NCBI GenBank assembly: GCA_001580565.1
Contig: LRBF01000279.1
Location: 166,095 to 230,094, forward strand
DNA length: 64,000 nucleotides
From: Caballeronia megalochromosomata
GTDB lineage: Bacteria; Pseudomonadota; Gammaproteobacteria; Burkholderiales; Burkholderiaceae
Direction: 5' to 3'
Shown here: positions 18,434 to 27,243 of the stretch, in pieces
Layout of the letters: the number at the start of each line of letters is the position of its first letter
How positions within the stretch are numbered: the first letter of the stretch is position 1
The notes under the pieces: generated by a model
What the model was told of the DNA's origin: nothing
The model's input: the letters and a program-made list of their open reading frames with translations, nothing else
Database searches by the model: none
Made by a program: the position numbers and the translations under genes

Positions 18434-19279
18434 ATGCGCGGTCAGAAATGGTTCATTACTGGAGCGTCCGGCGGTCTCGGCCTGGCGCTCACCGAAAGAG
18501 TGCTAGCCGAGGGGCATCGTGTGGTTGCCGCAGTGCGACGAGTCGCGGCGTTGCAGTCGTTGAAAGACGCCTGGCCCGATGCGCTCGAAGTGGAGTCAGT
18601 CGACGTGACCCGTGCTGAGCAGGTGCAGGCCGCAGCAGCGCGCCATCCTGATGTCGACGTGGTCGTCAACAACGCGGGTGGCGCAGTCATCGGCGCAATG
18701 GAGGAGATGAGCGAAGCCGACATCGAGCAACAGATCGCGCTTAATCTGCTCGCGCCCATTCACGTCACGCGCGCCTTCCTCGGCCCGATGCGCGCGCGCA
18801 AGCATGGCACGTTCATCCACGTCACCAGCGTCGGAGGACGCGCGGCCTTCCCGAGCGGCGCGCTGTATCACGCTGCGAAATACGGCCTTGAGGGTTTTGC
18901 GGAAGCGGTGAGCCAGGAAGTGGCCGAATTCGGCATCAGGACCCTCATCGTCGAACCGGGCTCCATCAAGACAGGCTTCGTGGCCAACATTCGCTGGACC
19001 GAGGAGTTAGCCGACTATAAGGACGGCGTGGTCGGCAAGCTGCGCCAGCAGATCAAGGAAGTCGGCGATGAATACGCATCGGGCGATCCCGTGAAAATGG
19101 CCGCCGCCATCTATGCGATCAGCCAGTTGGCCGAACCACCGCTGCGTACCGTCCTGGGCGGAGACGCCTACGCGGTGCTGGAAGCCAGTTATAGCCGGAG
19201 CCTCGCCGCGCTGCAGGCCCAAAAGGACCTCGCCAGTTCGGTGATGCTCGAAGGCAAGGCGGGATTCAATCCCCAGTGA
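18434..19279 (+). CDS. SDR-family oxidoreductase under TetR control
   Basis: 281 aa. Classical SDR with TGASGGLG at residues 9-16, NNAGG near 79, catalytic Ser (HVTSVGG) and YHAAKYGLEGFAE (Tyr-Lys). The C-terminal extension of about 60 residues is usual for this subgroup. Strong ribosome site GAGGAGGA precedes the ATG. Its close link to the upstream TetR gene and the palindromic operator suggests inducible expression by the substrate or a toxic aldehyde. Confidence 0.92.
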   Translation: MRGQKWFITGASGGLGLALTERVLAEGHRVVAAVRRVAALQSLKDAWPDALEVESVDVTRAEQVQAAAARHPDVDVVVNNAGGAVIGAMEEMSEADIEQQIALNLLAPIHVTRAFLGPMRARKHGTFIHVTSVGGRAAFPSGALYHAAKYGLEGFAEAVSQEVAEFGIRTLIVEPGSIKTGFVANIRWTEELADYKDGVVGKLRQQIKEVGDEYASGDPVKMAAAIYAISQLAEPPLRTVLGGDAYAVLEASYSRSLAALQAQKDLASSVMLEGKAGFNPQ

Positions 19280-19451
19280 CCGTTGCCGCGGCGGCGGCCG
19301 GGAGCCTGCCCGAAAGATCACCGCACGCCGCAAGCGCGGCCACGGTCCGGATCAGCCGACGCCGAATTGCACGGTGAGGCACAGCACCGCTCCATTCGTA
19401 CCATTTCATTTTCATCGCGTCGATGTTGGCGCATAACGGAAGTCATCGATC

Positions 19452-19655
19452 ATGTCAAAAGTCTGGTTGATTACCGGCGCGTCCCGAGGACTTGGCCGCG
19501 CCATTCTCGAAGCGGCCTTGCAGGACGGCGGCAAGGTTCTCGCCACACACGGCGCGCTTTGCCTGCTCTTCGTTGGTCACGTCCAGCTCGAACGTCGCCA
19601 GACGCTCGCCGTGACGCACCTGCAGATCGGCGAGCCGTACGGTGTCGCGCGCTCG
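19452..19655 (+). pseudogene. SDR gene 5' fragment with inverted internal segment
   Basis: The frame begins with MSKVWLITGASRGLGRAI and continues to GGKVLAT at about 19547, a clear SDR N-terminus. From about 19549 to 19652 the plus-strand frame is meaningless, but the minus strand reads ARDTVRLADLQVRHGERLAT followed by FELDVTNEEQAKRAV, exactly the residues expected next in the same SDR. The second piece has therefore been inverted in place, and the rest of the gene is lost. Immediately after, a truncated thioredoxin-reductase-like frame begins. Confidence 0.75.
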
Positions 19656-20874
19656 CCTGCAAGGGTTTTTGCGCCGCAACGCGCATCCGGCGACGCTCGT
19701 CGATGCGCGCAGCGATCCCGAAGCTGTCACGCTGCTCGCCGGCATCACGACCGGTCCCGGCGATTTTCCGCTCGTGTTCTGCCCGAACGGTTATGTGCTG
19801 CGCGCGCCCGATGAAGTGCAGCTCGCGTCGTGCCTCGGTCTCGTGCCCGCGTTCGAGCAATCGCATGTCTACGATGTCGCGATCGTCGGGGCGGGCCCGG
19901 CGGGACTGGCTGCATCGGTCTATGCGGCGACCGAAGGGTTGTCGGTCGCCGTATTCGACCAGCGCGCGCCCGGCGGACAGGCGGGCGCGAGCGCGCGGAT
20001 CGAAAACTATCTGGGCTTTCCGACCGGCATCTCGGGTCATGCGCTTGCGGCACGCGCGTTCCAGCAGGCGTTGAAGTTCGGCGCGCATCTCGCGATTCCC
20101 GGCAAGGTGCAATGCGTCGAGCGCGAACGGGGCATCTTCGCGCTGACGCTCACCGACAAGCAGCGCGTGAACGCGCGCACGGTGGTCGCGGCGAGCGGCG
20201 CATCCTACCGCAAGCCCGACGTGCCCGGCTTCGAGCGCTTCGAAGGACGCGGGACATACTATTGGGCGTCGGCGATCGAGGCGAGGCTCGTGAAAGGCCT
20301 CGACATCGTGCTGATCGGCGGCGGCAATTCGGCGGGGCAGGCGATCGTCTTTCTCGCCAACTTCGCGCGCAGCATTCGCGTGCTGATCCGCGGCGACGAT
20401 CTGCACGCGAGCATGTCGCGCTATCTGATTGATCGCATCGGCTCATTGCCGAACGTGACGGTGTGCGAGCGCTGCGTGCTCACCGCGCTCGATGGCGACG
20501 CCGCGGGTCTTACGCACGTTCGTGTTCACCGTCGCAACGATGCGTCCGGCGATGACGAAGTGATCGCGACGCGCCATCTGTTTCTTTTCATCGGCGCGGA
20601 CCCGGAAACGGGCTGGCTGCGCATGAGCGGCGTCGAGCTCGACGAGCGCGGCTTCGTCAGGACGCGTTTCGATCGCCGCGAGCCGGATGCGTCCGAACGT
20701 CTTGCGCTGGAAACGAGCGTGCCCGGGCTGTTCGCCATCGGCGACGTGCGCGCCGAATCGGCGAAACGGGTGGCGTCAGCGGTCGGCGATGGTGCGGCTG
20801 TCGTCAGTCAGATTCACGCTTACTTGAGCCGGCTCGATGAAGCCAATTCGATGGATCGCGTCCACGTTGCCTGA
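19642..20874 (+). CDS. Truncated FAD-dependent thioredoxin-reductase-like protein
   Basis: 410 aa as read from a GTG at 19642 that lies inside the inverted SDR scar. Residues 1-60 are the tail of a glutaredoxin-like domain. FAD-binding GAGPAGLAA is near 82, and the second dinucleotide fold has GGGNSAGQA near 227, with a final GDVRAESAKRVASAVGDGA typical of the family. The redox CxxC of true thioredoxin reductases is absent, and the N-terminal sensor domain usual for longer relatives is missing. It may be a 5'-truncated pseudogene whose catalytic part remains open. Confidence 0.7.
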   Translation: MSRARLQGFLRRNAHPATLVDARSDPEAVTLLAGITTGPGDFPLVFCPNGYVLRAPDEVQLASCLGLVPAFEQSHVYDVAIVGAGPAGLAASVYAATEGLSVAVFDQRAPGGQAGASARIENYLGFPTGISGHALAARAFQQALKFGAHLAIPGKVQCVERERGIFALTLTDKQRVNARTVVAASGASYRKPDVPGFERFEGRGTYYWASAIEARLVKGLDIVLIGGGNSAGQAIVFLANFARSIRVLIRGDDLHASMSRYLIDRIGSLPNVTVCERCVLTALDGDAAGLTHVRVHRRNDASGDDEVIATRHLFLFIGADPETGWLRMSGVELDERGFVRTRFDRREPDASERLALETSVPGLFAIGDVRAESAKRVASAVGDGAAVVSQIHAYLSRLDEANSMDRVHVA

Positions 20875-20963
20875 GGAGGTTTGACAAGGTTTCGCGCGGC
20901 GGCTCGTATGGCGCTGTCTACGATGTTTGCACCGATCTCGCAACGCATGGCTCACTCCACATC

Positions 20964-21935
20964 ATGAATCACATCGCGCGCCTTCGAATCGTCCACATGC
21001 TGCTGCTGGTTTTAATGCTGACATGCCGGGCTCACGTGTATGCAGCCGCACCGCAAGCGGGCGCTCAGGGTCCGGGCTTTTATCGCATGATGCTGGGACG
21101 CTTCGAGATCACCGCGTTGCTCGACGGCACGCATCCGTTTCCGATCGATACGGTGGTGCAGGGTGTATCGAAGCAAGAGATCGCGCGCGATCTGCACCGC
21201 GATTTTCTGCAGGCGCCCGTACAAGGTTCGATCAACGCGTTCCTCGTCAACACGGGCACGAAGCTGATTCTGATCGACACAGGCGCAGGCGTACTGTACG
21301 GCGATTGCTGCGGCAGGCTGATCGCGAACCTTCGCGCAGCGGGTTATGCGCCCGCACAAGTGGATGAAGTGCTGCTCACGCATTTGCACAAGGATCATGT
21401 GGGCGGCATCGTGACGAGCGGCGCGATGACGTTCCCGAACGCCATCGTGCGCGTCAGCAAGGCGGAAGCCGACTACTGGCTCGACGCCGCGAACAAGCCG
21501 CTCGCGCCCGCATTCCTCGCGAGCTTCTTCGATGCGGCGCAGGCGAGCGTCGCGCCCTACATCGCCGCGGGCCGGTTCGAGACCTTCAGCGGCGACACCG
21601 ATCTGGAACCGGGCTTTCGCGCCATCGTCATTCCGGGGCACACGCCGGGGCACAGCGCATATCGCGTGGAAAGCGACGGTCACGTCATGCTCGCGTGGGG
21701 CGACGTGATTCATGTTGCGTCGATCCAGTTGCGCAATCCCCGGGCTTCAGTGGAGTACGACAACGATGCGATCCTCGCGCGCCGCTCGCGCACGCGCATG
21801 CTGGATGCAGCGGCCGGCGACGGTGACCTGATCGCGGCGGCGCATATCGCGTTTCCCGGGCTTGGCCATGTGAGAAAAGCAGGTGCGCGCTACGAATGGG
21901 TTCCGGTGAACTACGAGGCCGATCCGGAGCACTGA
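20964..21935 (+). CDS. Exported metallo-beta-lactamase-fold hydrolase
   Basis: 323 aa with a signal peptide (residues 1-28, cleavage near VYAAA). The metal motif HLHKDH is at residues 140-145, followed by PGHTPGHSAY and WGDVIH, which complete a dinuclear-zinc site. The fold matches periplasmic lactonase, arylsulfatase-like or quorum-quenching-type hydrolases. It lies 89 bases after the truncated reductase. Substrate unknown; a role in detoxification or lactone hydrolysis is a guess. Confidence 0.88.
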   Translation: MNHIARLRIVHMLLLVLMLTCRAHVYAAAPQAGAQGPGFYRMMLGRFEITALLDGTHPFPIDTVVQGVSKQEIARDLHRDFLQAPVQGSINAFLVNTGTKLILIDTGAGVLYGDCCGRLIANLRAAGYAPAQVDEVLLTHLHKDHVGGIVTSGAMTFPNAIVRVSKAEADYWLDAANKPLAPAFLASFFDAAQASVAPYIAAGRFETFSGDTDLEPGFRAIVIPGHTPGHSAYRVESDGHVMLAWGDVIHVASIQLRNPRASVEYDNDAILARRSRTRMLDAAAGDGDLIAAAHIAFPGLGHVRKAGARYEWVPVNYEADPEH

Positions 21936-21977
21936 AGAGCGCACGCGAGTCTGACCATTTTTGATCGAGGAATCATA

Positions 21978-22460
21978 ATGCGCAACGATCCGCAAGCACG
22001 ACTTCGAGACGGGGTATGCCGGGGGCGTGGCGCGCTCCAGCCGTCGGCCGCGAACGATGCACACACGGGCGCGATGACGAGCCTCGCCGTCTGGGATCAC
22101 GTGATTCGCGTGCTGCGGGATAGCCACGATGGAGAGGCCGGTCTCAGACGTAATGACACGACGTCGCGCTCGCTCGCCAGCAAGCGTCCGGCGCAGTCCG
22201 ACAATGCGCATATCGAGGTGCTCGAGCGGCTGACGGACCGATCGGTGGTCATCCTCTGGCAGGACGCCACGCGTTGCCGCTACGTCGATCAGCTTTGGAC
22301 CTGCTGTCGCGCGCGAAAAGCCGGACATTGCGCGATGACGGGCGCGGCGATCTCGCGTGACGATATCGTGTACAAGCCGCGCTCGAAGCGCGGCTTTCCG
22401 GGCAACGCGGGCGCGATGATACTGGCCTCGGTGATCGCGCATATGCCGCCTACGCGATGA
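21978..22460 (+). CDS. DUF3331-domain protein
   Basis: 160 aa. The C-terminal half has IEVLERLTDRSVVILWQDAT, then CRYVDQLW, and a closing GAMILAS, the pattern of DUF3331, a family restricted largely to Burkholderiaceae. Three Cys (about residues 100-118) and basic residues suggest a small zinc-binding fold. GAGGAATC precedes the ATG. Function unknown. Confidence 0.75.
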   Translation: MRNDPQARLRDGVCRGRGALQPSAANDAHTGAMTSLAVWDHVIRVLRDSHDGEAGLRRNDTTSRSLASKRPAQSDNAHIEVLERLTDRSVVILWQDATRCRYVDQLWTCCRARKAGHCAMTGAAISRDDIVYKPRSKRGFPGNAGAMILASVIAHMPPTR

Positions 22461-22613
22461 GAGCCAGCATGCCGGCGGTTTCACGGTCGTCTATCCAATC
22501 GAAATCGCCGCGCGATAGCCACTAAAAGTAAAGGGTTGCTTCTCTGGTCATACAAACGTCACTCGCCAATCGTAATAATGCGCGGGGACAATTCGAAGCT
22601 AACAGGAAGCCAA

Positions 22614-24020
22614 ATGAAGCGTGCACGACAGCATCGTAAGCATTCGATCGCGGCACGCGCCGCACTCGTCCTATCCTTCGGGCTCGCCGCTTGCCATGGC
22701 GACGGCAACGAAAGCAGCACCACGACATCCACGCCTCCGGCGCCTGCCGCGTTCTCCACGCTGGACGGTCAGCAGCCGCTCGTGATCGGCCATCGAGGAT
22801 TGCCCGGTCTGCGTCCCGAAGAAACGCAACCGTCCTATGAACTTGCGGCCGACAGTGGCGCGGACGCGCTCGAAGAAGACCTGCATTTGTCGAAAGATTG
22901 CGTGCTTGTGGCGCGGCACAATCCGTGGCTTTCCGATAACACCAATATCGCCGATGTCGCGAAGACCAACGCCCTGGTCGCGGCGAGAAAGCGCACGGTG
23001 CCCGGCGTGCTGGTGAACGTGAAGTGGACGACCACGCCCGAGACCGGCCCATCGCAGTATTTGACCGATCTGACGAATCCAACCGATTCCAGGTCGGTGC
23101 TGAAGTCGTTGATCGTCGATGGCGAGGATCACACGGGCGACTGGTCGATCACGGACTTCACCGCCGCCGAACTCGGCACGCTGCTCGGAGGCACGACCTA
23201 CGATGCCGCGTCCGAACGTCCCACCGAGTTCAACGGCAAGTACCCGATACTCACATTCCAGCAGATCATCGATATAGCGAAGGCGAAAAGCGCGGCCACG
23301 GGCCGTTCGATCGCCGTCTATCCCGAGACGAAGAACCCGACCTGGAACAACGCGCAGGCTATCGCGAACGGCTGTGGCGCGGCGGGCAGTCATCCGCTCG
23401 AAGACGCGCTCATCAATATCCTCAATGACAACGGCCTGAACAACCGAAACGCGGCGGTGTTCGTGCAGAGCTTCGAGCCGGGCAGCCTTCAATACATGCG
23501 CGCGCACGGCCTGAACACGAAGGTCGTGCAGCTGATCGACGGCTACGACGTCGATTACCGCACGGGCGCGGTCGTCTATAACGAAATCACCGACAGCCGT
23601 CCGTTCGACTGGACGGTCGCGGGCGATCCGCGCTGGTTCGACGCGATGCTCACGCCTGCAGGCCTCGCGCAGATCAAGACCTACGCAGACGGGATCGGGC
23701 CGTGGAAGCCGCAGATCGTCCCGCTCAAGATCTCGCCGTTTCCCGCGACCAATCCCGACGGCACGGCATTCTCCGGCTCGACCGCGCAGGCGACGACGCA
23801 AGCTCCGACGAGCGTCGTCAGCGATGCACACAAGGCCGGGCTCTTCGTGCACGTCTTCACGTTCCGCAACGAGAAGAAGTATCTCGCCGCGGACTACAGC
23901 AGCGACCCGAACCCCGAGTATCTGAAGTTCTTCCGGCTCGGCGTCGACGGTGTGTTCACGGATTTCGCCAATACCGGCTTCGCGGCGCGCACGGCGTATC
24001 TGAAGGAACTCGGCCGTTAA
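22614..24020 (+). CDS. Glycerophosphodiester phosphodiesterase, lipoprotein
   Basis: 468 aa from ATG 22614 (AGGAAG upstream). The N-terminus is a lipoprotein signal with lipobox LAAC at about residue 27, so the enzyme is probably membrane-anchored in the periplasm. GDPD motifs are IGHRGLPGLRPEETQPSYEL (catalytic His, Glu), GADALEEDLHLSKD (metal Glu/Asp) and ARHNP (second His), all in the first 110 residues after the signal. The C-terminal DGVFTDF fits the metal-binding end of the TIM barrel. It hydrolyses glycerophosphodiesters to glycerol-3-phosphate, for phosphate or lipid scavenging. Confidence 0.92.
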   Translation: MKRARQHRKHSIAARAALVLSFGLAACHGDGNESSTTTSTPPAPAAFSTLDGQQPLVIGHRGLPGLRPEETQPSYELAADSGADALEEDLHLSKDCVLVARHNPWLSDNTNIADVAKTNALVAARKRTVPGVLVNVKWTTTPETGPSQYLTDLTNPTDSRSVLKSLIVDGEDHTGDWSITDFTAAELGTLLGGTTYDAASERPTEFNGKYPILTFQQIIDIAKAKSAATGRSIAVYPETKNPTWNNAQAIANGCGAAGSHPLEDALINILNDNGLNNRNAAVFVQSFEPGSLQYMRAHGLNTKVVQLIDGYDVDYRTGAVVYNEITDSRPFDWTVAGDPRWFDAMLTPAGLAQIKTYADGIGPWKPQIVPLKISPFPATNPDGTAFSGSTAQATTQAPTSVVSDAHKAGLFVHVFTFRNEKKYLAADYSSDPNPEYLKFFRLGVDGVFTDFANTGFAARTAYLKELGR

Positions 24021-24068
24021 ACTCGCTGGCTGCAAACGCATCGCCTCATTCATCGAAAGGAGACATTC

Positions 24069-24197
24069 ATGATTCGAGCCCGTGTCTGTGCCTTGTCGAT
24101 TGCGTTGTCCGCGTCGAGCGTCGCGTGTTCGTCCGCGTGGTCGGGAACGTCGATGCGGCGTTGTTCGCGTCGGCGATCAGCTAAGTTTGAGCTTTAG
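24069..24197 (+). CDS. Small putative lipoprotein or truncated lipoprotein 5' end
   Basis: 42 aa from an ATG with GGAGACATTC upstream. A lipoprotein-like signal (LSIALSASSVACS) is followed by a short Arg-rich tail, and the frame ends at the base of a strong hairpin. The signal and ribosome site are convincing, but the tail looks random, so it could be the start of a lost gene. Confidence 0.4.
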   Translation: MIRARVCALSIALSASSVACSSAWSGTSMRRCSRRRSAKFEL

Positions 24198-24232
24198 CGT
24201 AAGCGCCCGCTCTCGAAGCGGGCGCTTACGCT
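24196..24232. terminator. 15-bp GC-rich hairpin, bidirectional terminator
   Basis: AGCGTAAGCGCCCGC pairs perfectly with GCGGGCGCTTACGCT across a 7-base loop. It sits between a plus-strand small ORF/phosphodiesterase and the 3' end of a convergent minus-strand gene, and its right edge touches that gene's stop codon. The U-tract is weak. Confidence 0.75.
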
Positions 24233-25404
24233 TACGAACGGTGCGCTGCCGCTTCCAGAAACGCAATCAGCAAAGGATGCGGCGCGCCATCACGCGACGA
24301 CAGTTCGGGATGCCCCTGCATGCCCGCAAAGAACGGATGCTTATCGGCCTCGATGGCATCGGCGATCGAACCGCTCTCGTCGTGCGCGCTGACGGTCACG
24401 CCGAGCGTCGCGAGCGGCGCTTCGAGCGCCGGATTGAGCCTGTAGCGATGATTGCAGAGAATGCTCGCCTGCGCGCCGAGCATGGCCGCGATACGCGATC
24501 CCGGCACTAGGCTTATCGGCCGCAAACCTAAGCGATGCAACGACATGCCATCCTCGCCAACACGAATCGGCTCGAAGCTGGCGACGCGCGCATCGGGCTG
24601 CGCTTCCTTTATGCCGATCTCATCGCTCTTCAACGCGAGCCGTGCGATGGCCGTCGCCATTGACTGCATGCCGAGACTCAAACCCACGACCGGAATCGAC
24701 GCCAGCCAGCCGAAACGCGCGGCCTCGATCTGTCCCGCCAGGTGCGCCATGTTCGCGCCGCCTGGCAAAAGAATGCCGTGTGCATCGGCGAGCAAAGTCT
24801 CTGCGTTGTCGCAGTCGATGTCCTGCGCCGCGATGAAGCGCACGTCGGGATCGAAGTCGAGCGCATCGGCGGCGTCACCGAGGGCGGCGAGAGTCGCGGG
24901 GTATTGCTGATGCTGGTCGCACTCACGACCTATCAGCGCAATCGTTATGGTCGGTCCGCTCGCGCGCGATGCGGCTTCTTTGATGGATCGCCATCTTCCA
25001 TAGCGATCACGATGCGCTTGCAGAACCACGCCCGAACCATCTTCGACGAGCTGTGCGCTATCGGCTTCATGAACGACGCGCAACATCTCCACGTCTTCGG
25101 CGCATTGCGTAGGAAACGCATCGAACGATTGCACGAGAAGCACGATATCGCGCGTGCGCGCCAGCGCAAAAATCTCATGGCATGGTTCGCCAGCATCGGG
25201 CAGGCCTGTGCGCGTGCGCCAGATGAGACCGCTCGCGACTAACCGTCCATCCGCTGTGACGTGCTGATGCGCATCGGGAAACCGCTGTTCGTCGAAATGC
25301 ACGCCTGCGCAGCGGAGTTCGGCATGCAAGGTCCGGGCGAACAGCGCGGGAAGGGCGCCGAATTGCGCGGGCTCGGGGGTAGCGTCTTCGATGAGATAGA
25401 GCAT
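24232..25404 (-). CDS. CTP-synthase-like class I amidotransferase-fold protein, nucleophile Cys replaced
   Basis: 390 aa from the ATG at 25404. Residues about 150-390 resemble the glutaminase domain of CTP synthase (TIALIGREC, LLPGGANMAH, GLSLGMQSMA, GHPELSS). The elbow normally reads GxCLGxQ; here Ser (AGT codon, residue 243) stands in place of Cys, while His and Glu of the triad are kept. The N-terminal 150 residues match no synthase domain I know. It is probably not a glutaminase but may be a hydrolase or binding protein; relatives are labelled CTP synthase C-terminal-region-related proteins. A hairpin terminator lies 16 bases before the start. Confidence 0.75.
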   Translation of the reverse strand: MLYLIEDATPEPAQFGALPALFARTLHAELRCAGVHFDEQRFPDAHQHVTADGRLVASGLIWRTRTGLPDAGEPCHEIFALARTRDIVLLVQSFDAFPTQCAEDVEMLRVVHEADSAQLVEDGSGVVLQAHRDRYGRWRSIKEAASRASGPTITIALIGRECDQHQQYPATLAALGDAADALDFDPDVRFIAAQDIDCDNAETLLADAHGILLPGGANMAHLAGQIEAARFGWLASIPVVGLSLGMQSMATAIARLALKSDEIGIKEAQPDARVASFEPIRVGEDGMSLHRLGLRPISLVPGSRIAAMLGAQASILCNHRYRLNPALEAPLATLGVTVSAHDESGSIADAIEADKHPFFAGMQGHPELSSRDGAPHPLLIAFLEAAAHRS

Positions 25405-25419
25405 GGAAGGCCATCCGAT

Positions 25420-25457
25420 AAAAAGAAAAACCCACGACACGACACACATGTCGCGGG
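25420..25457 (-). terminator. Rho-independent terminator or attenuator before CTP-synthase-like gene
   Basis: On the minus strand CCCGCGACA pairs with TGTCGTGGG (one G-U) across a 9-base loop, followed by TTTTTCTTTTT. It ends the aminotransferase remnant transcript or acts as an attenuator, because the next ATG is only 16 bases after the U-tract. Confidence 0.75.
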
Positions 25458-25481
25458 CATGGCGTCTGGTGCTTAGGCGCT

Positions 25482-26154
25482 TCAGCCCGCGGCGACAGCG
25501 GGCGTCAACGCCGCACACGCGGTCTCGATGCGCAGGCACGCGTCGCGCAGCGTGGGCATCGGAACAGCATACGCGATCCGCACATGGTTCTCCACGCCGA
25601 ACGCGCTGTCGTGCACCGCGCCGACATGCGCCGCCCCAGCAGATAGTTGGCGAAGTCGAGATCGGTAGCGATGACAGCGCCCGAAGGCGTATTAGCACCT
25701 ATCGCGCCCGAGCAGTTCACGAAGGCGTAGAACGCGCCATCGGGTGCATCGCAACGCAGGCCACGGCAGCGTGCCACGGTGTCGACCACGAGATCGCGGC
25801 AAGTGCGCAATTCATCGATCCATTCGATCAGGAAACCCGTGCCGCCTTCCAGCGCCGCGAGCGTCGCCGCTTGCGAGATCGTGCTCGGATTCGACGTGCT
25901 TTGCGATTGCAGCGTCTGCATCGCGCGGATCAGCCACGCCGGACCGCCCGCATGACGATGCGCCAGCCCGTCATCGAGTACACCTTCGATACGCCGCTGC
26001 ACTTCAGCGTGCACTCGCGCAGACGCGGTTCGACCTGCACGGACGTCTAGAACGGTCCGCCGTAGCGCATGTGTTCGTAGATGTCGTCGGCCATCACGAG
26101 CACATGTTCTCGTTCGAGCAGGACGTCGGTGAGCGCGCGCATTTCTTCACGCGT
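25482..26154 (-). pseudogene. Broken PLP-dependent aspartate-aminotransferase-like gene
   Basis: Minus-strand pieces in order are LTDVLLEREHVLVMADDIYE, an in-frame TAG at about 26047, SGVSKVYSMTGWRI (PLP-lysine region), a frameshift, AGGPAWLIRAMQTLQSQSTS, and a second frameshift near 25640 before GAVHDSAFGVENHVRIAYAV. The stop TGA is at 25482. Together they make the middle and C-terminal part of a class I/II aminotransferase, with at least two frameshifts and one stop. The N-terminus is lost and replaced by an unrelated fragment. Confidence 0.8.
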
Positions 26155-26268
26155 ACCGACGCGCAGTTTCAGTTCGTTGAAGCCGCGTTCGAGATAGCGC
26201 GCTGCACGCGCGTGCATGGCGTCGTCGGTGGACCAGAACAGCGTCTGGTTCGAGCGATACGCAAGCCC
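26155..26268 (-). pseudogene. Fragment of enolase-superfamily (mandelate racemase-like) gene
   Basis: Minus-strand frame reads GLAYRSNQTLFWSTDDAMHA then RAARYLERGFNELKLRVG, the alternate-domain/barrel boundary of mandelate racemase or muconate cycloisomerase relatives (A..y...Gf..lKlrvG). It joins directly to aminotransferase sequence at about 26154, so it is a fused scrap about 38 residues long. Confidence 0.5.
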
Positions 26269-26855
26269 GTCGATGTGCTGCGCGCCGAGCAGTTGGCGGC
26301 CGGCACGCACAAAGGTTTTCTGGTGCCGCAAGGGTGAGGGGTTCTCTATATCGCCGACGGTCTCGACGAACTGACGCCAGCCTATCTCGCGATGTCGAGA
26401 GTGGCGACCCCGCCGGCCGATTATGTCGCGCGTCCCGACGACATGCCCGCGCGCAAAGATGCGCTGCGCTTCCAATTCGACAACGTCAATCTGCCTGACG
26501 TGCACGGACTTTCGGCGGCGATCGGGCTCATTCAGAGCGTCGGCGTCGAAGCCATCCAGGGCACGTGCTGGCGCTCGGCGATCTGCTCGTCGAACATCCG
26601 GATGCGTTGGGCGTGAGCGTCGTCGATCCGCGAGTCCGTAGTAGGCGCAATCACATCTACGTGCTGCAACTGCCGGTCGAAAGGTGCGCGGACTTCTTCG
26701 CTCGCAACGACGAGCGTGTCTCGCCGGAGCGCGGCGGCATCCGCGTGTCGCTGGCAATGTTCAACACCGCCGACGATATCGAACGGCTGGTCGAGGTGAA
26801 TCAGACCGGCCTGAGGACGATCACGCAACCCGCCGCCACAGAGGCAAGTGATTGA
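26269..26855 (+). pseudogene. Broken class V aminotransferase (cysteine desulfurase-like)
   Basis: Plus-strand frame reads LRAEQLAAGTHKGFLVPQG, stop, then VLYIADGLDELTPAYLAMSR, RFQFDNVNLPDVHGLSAAIG, a frameshift near 26565, and VSPERGGIRVSLAMFNTADD. The HKGF Lys is the PLP-lysine region of class V aminotransferases. The stop and the frameshift, and the missing N-terminal two thirds, make it a remnant. Its orientation is opposite to the adjacent scraps. Confidence 0.7.
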
Positions 26856-27243
26856 GCGAGCGTGGTGATCGAACATCACGAAGGCTGTGTCTTGTGAAGA
26901 CCGAAACTTGGAAAGAATTGACTAAATGGAGCTGCCAATCATGCGGCGCGCGCAGAGGTCGATAGCATTGATAGTTTGCCGAAATAATGCAACTAATCGT
27001 CAGTGACACAAACCCCATTCAGAAGCTTCGCCACCAATGCGCGGCCAGCGAATGGGCGGCGAGTTTGGTGCGCTGGAAATGAGCGAAGATCAGCCTTTAG
27101 CGAAATCGGGCGCCGACATATCGGCCGAGATCTGTGGTTTCGGAACAGGCGCTTTCATGGGAAGTCTTGAGGATGTTACGTCGTTGAATGCAAATGAGGC
27201 AGGTGTTAGCAGGCGACAGATCGCGCGCCGCCTCCCAAGGTCG
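26856..27243. other. Intergenic, no gene seen
   Basis: 388 bases between the aminotransferase remnant and the recombinase fragment. An open frame at 27037-27312 shows no recognisable domain and overlaps the recombinase end. Confidence 0.4.

Noticed and set aside
22671..24053. Long minus-strand open frame antisense to the phosphodiesterase
   Set aside because: The plus strand has a lipobox, GDPD motifs and ribosome site; the antisense frame is Arg/Val-rich as expected for a shadow.
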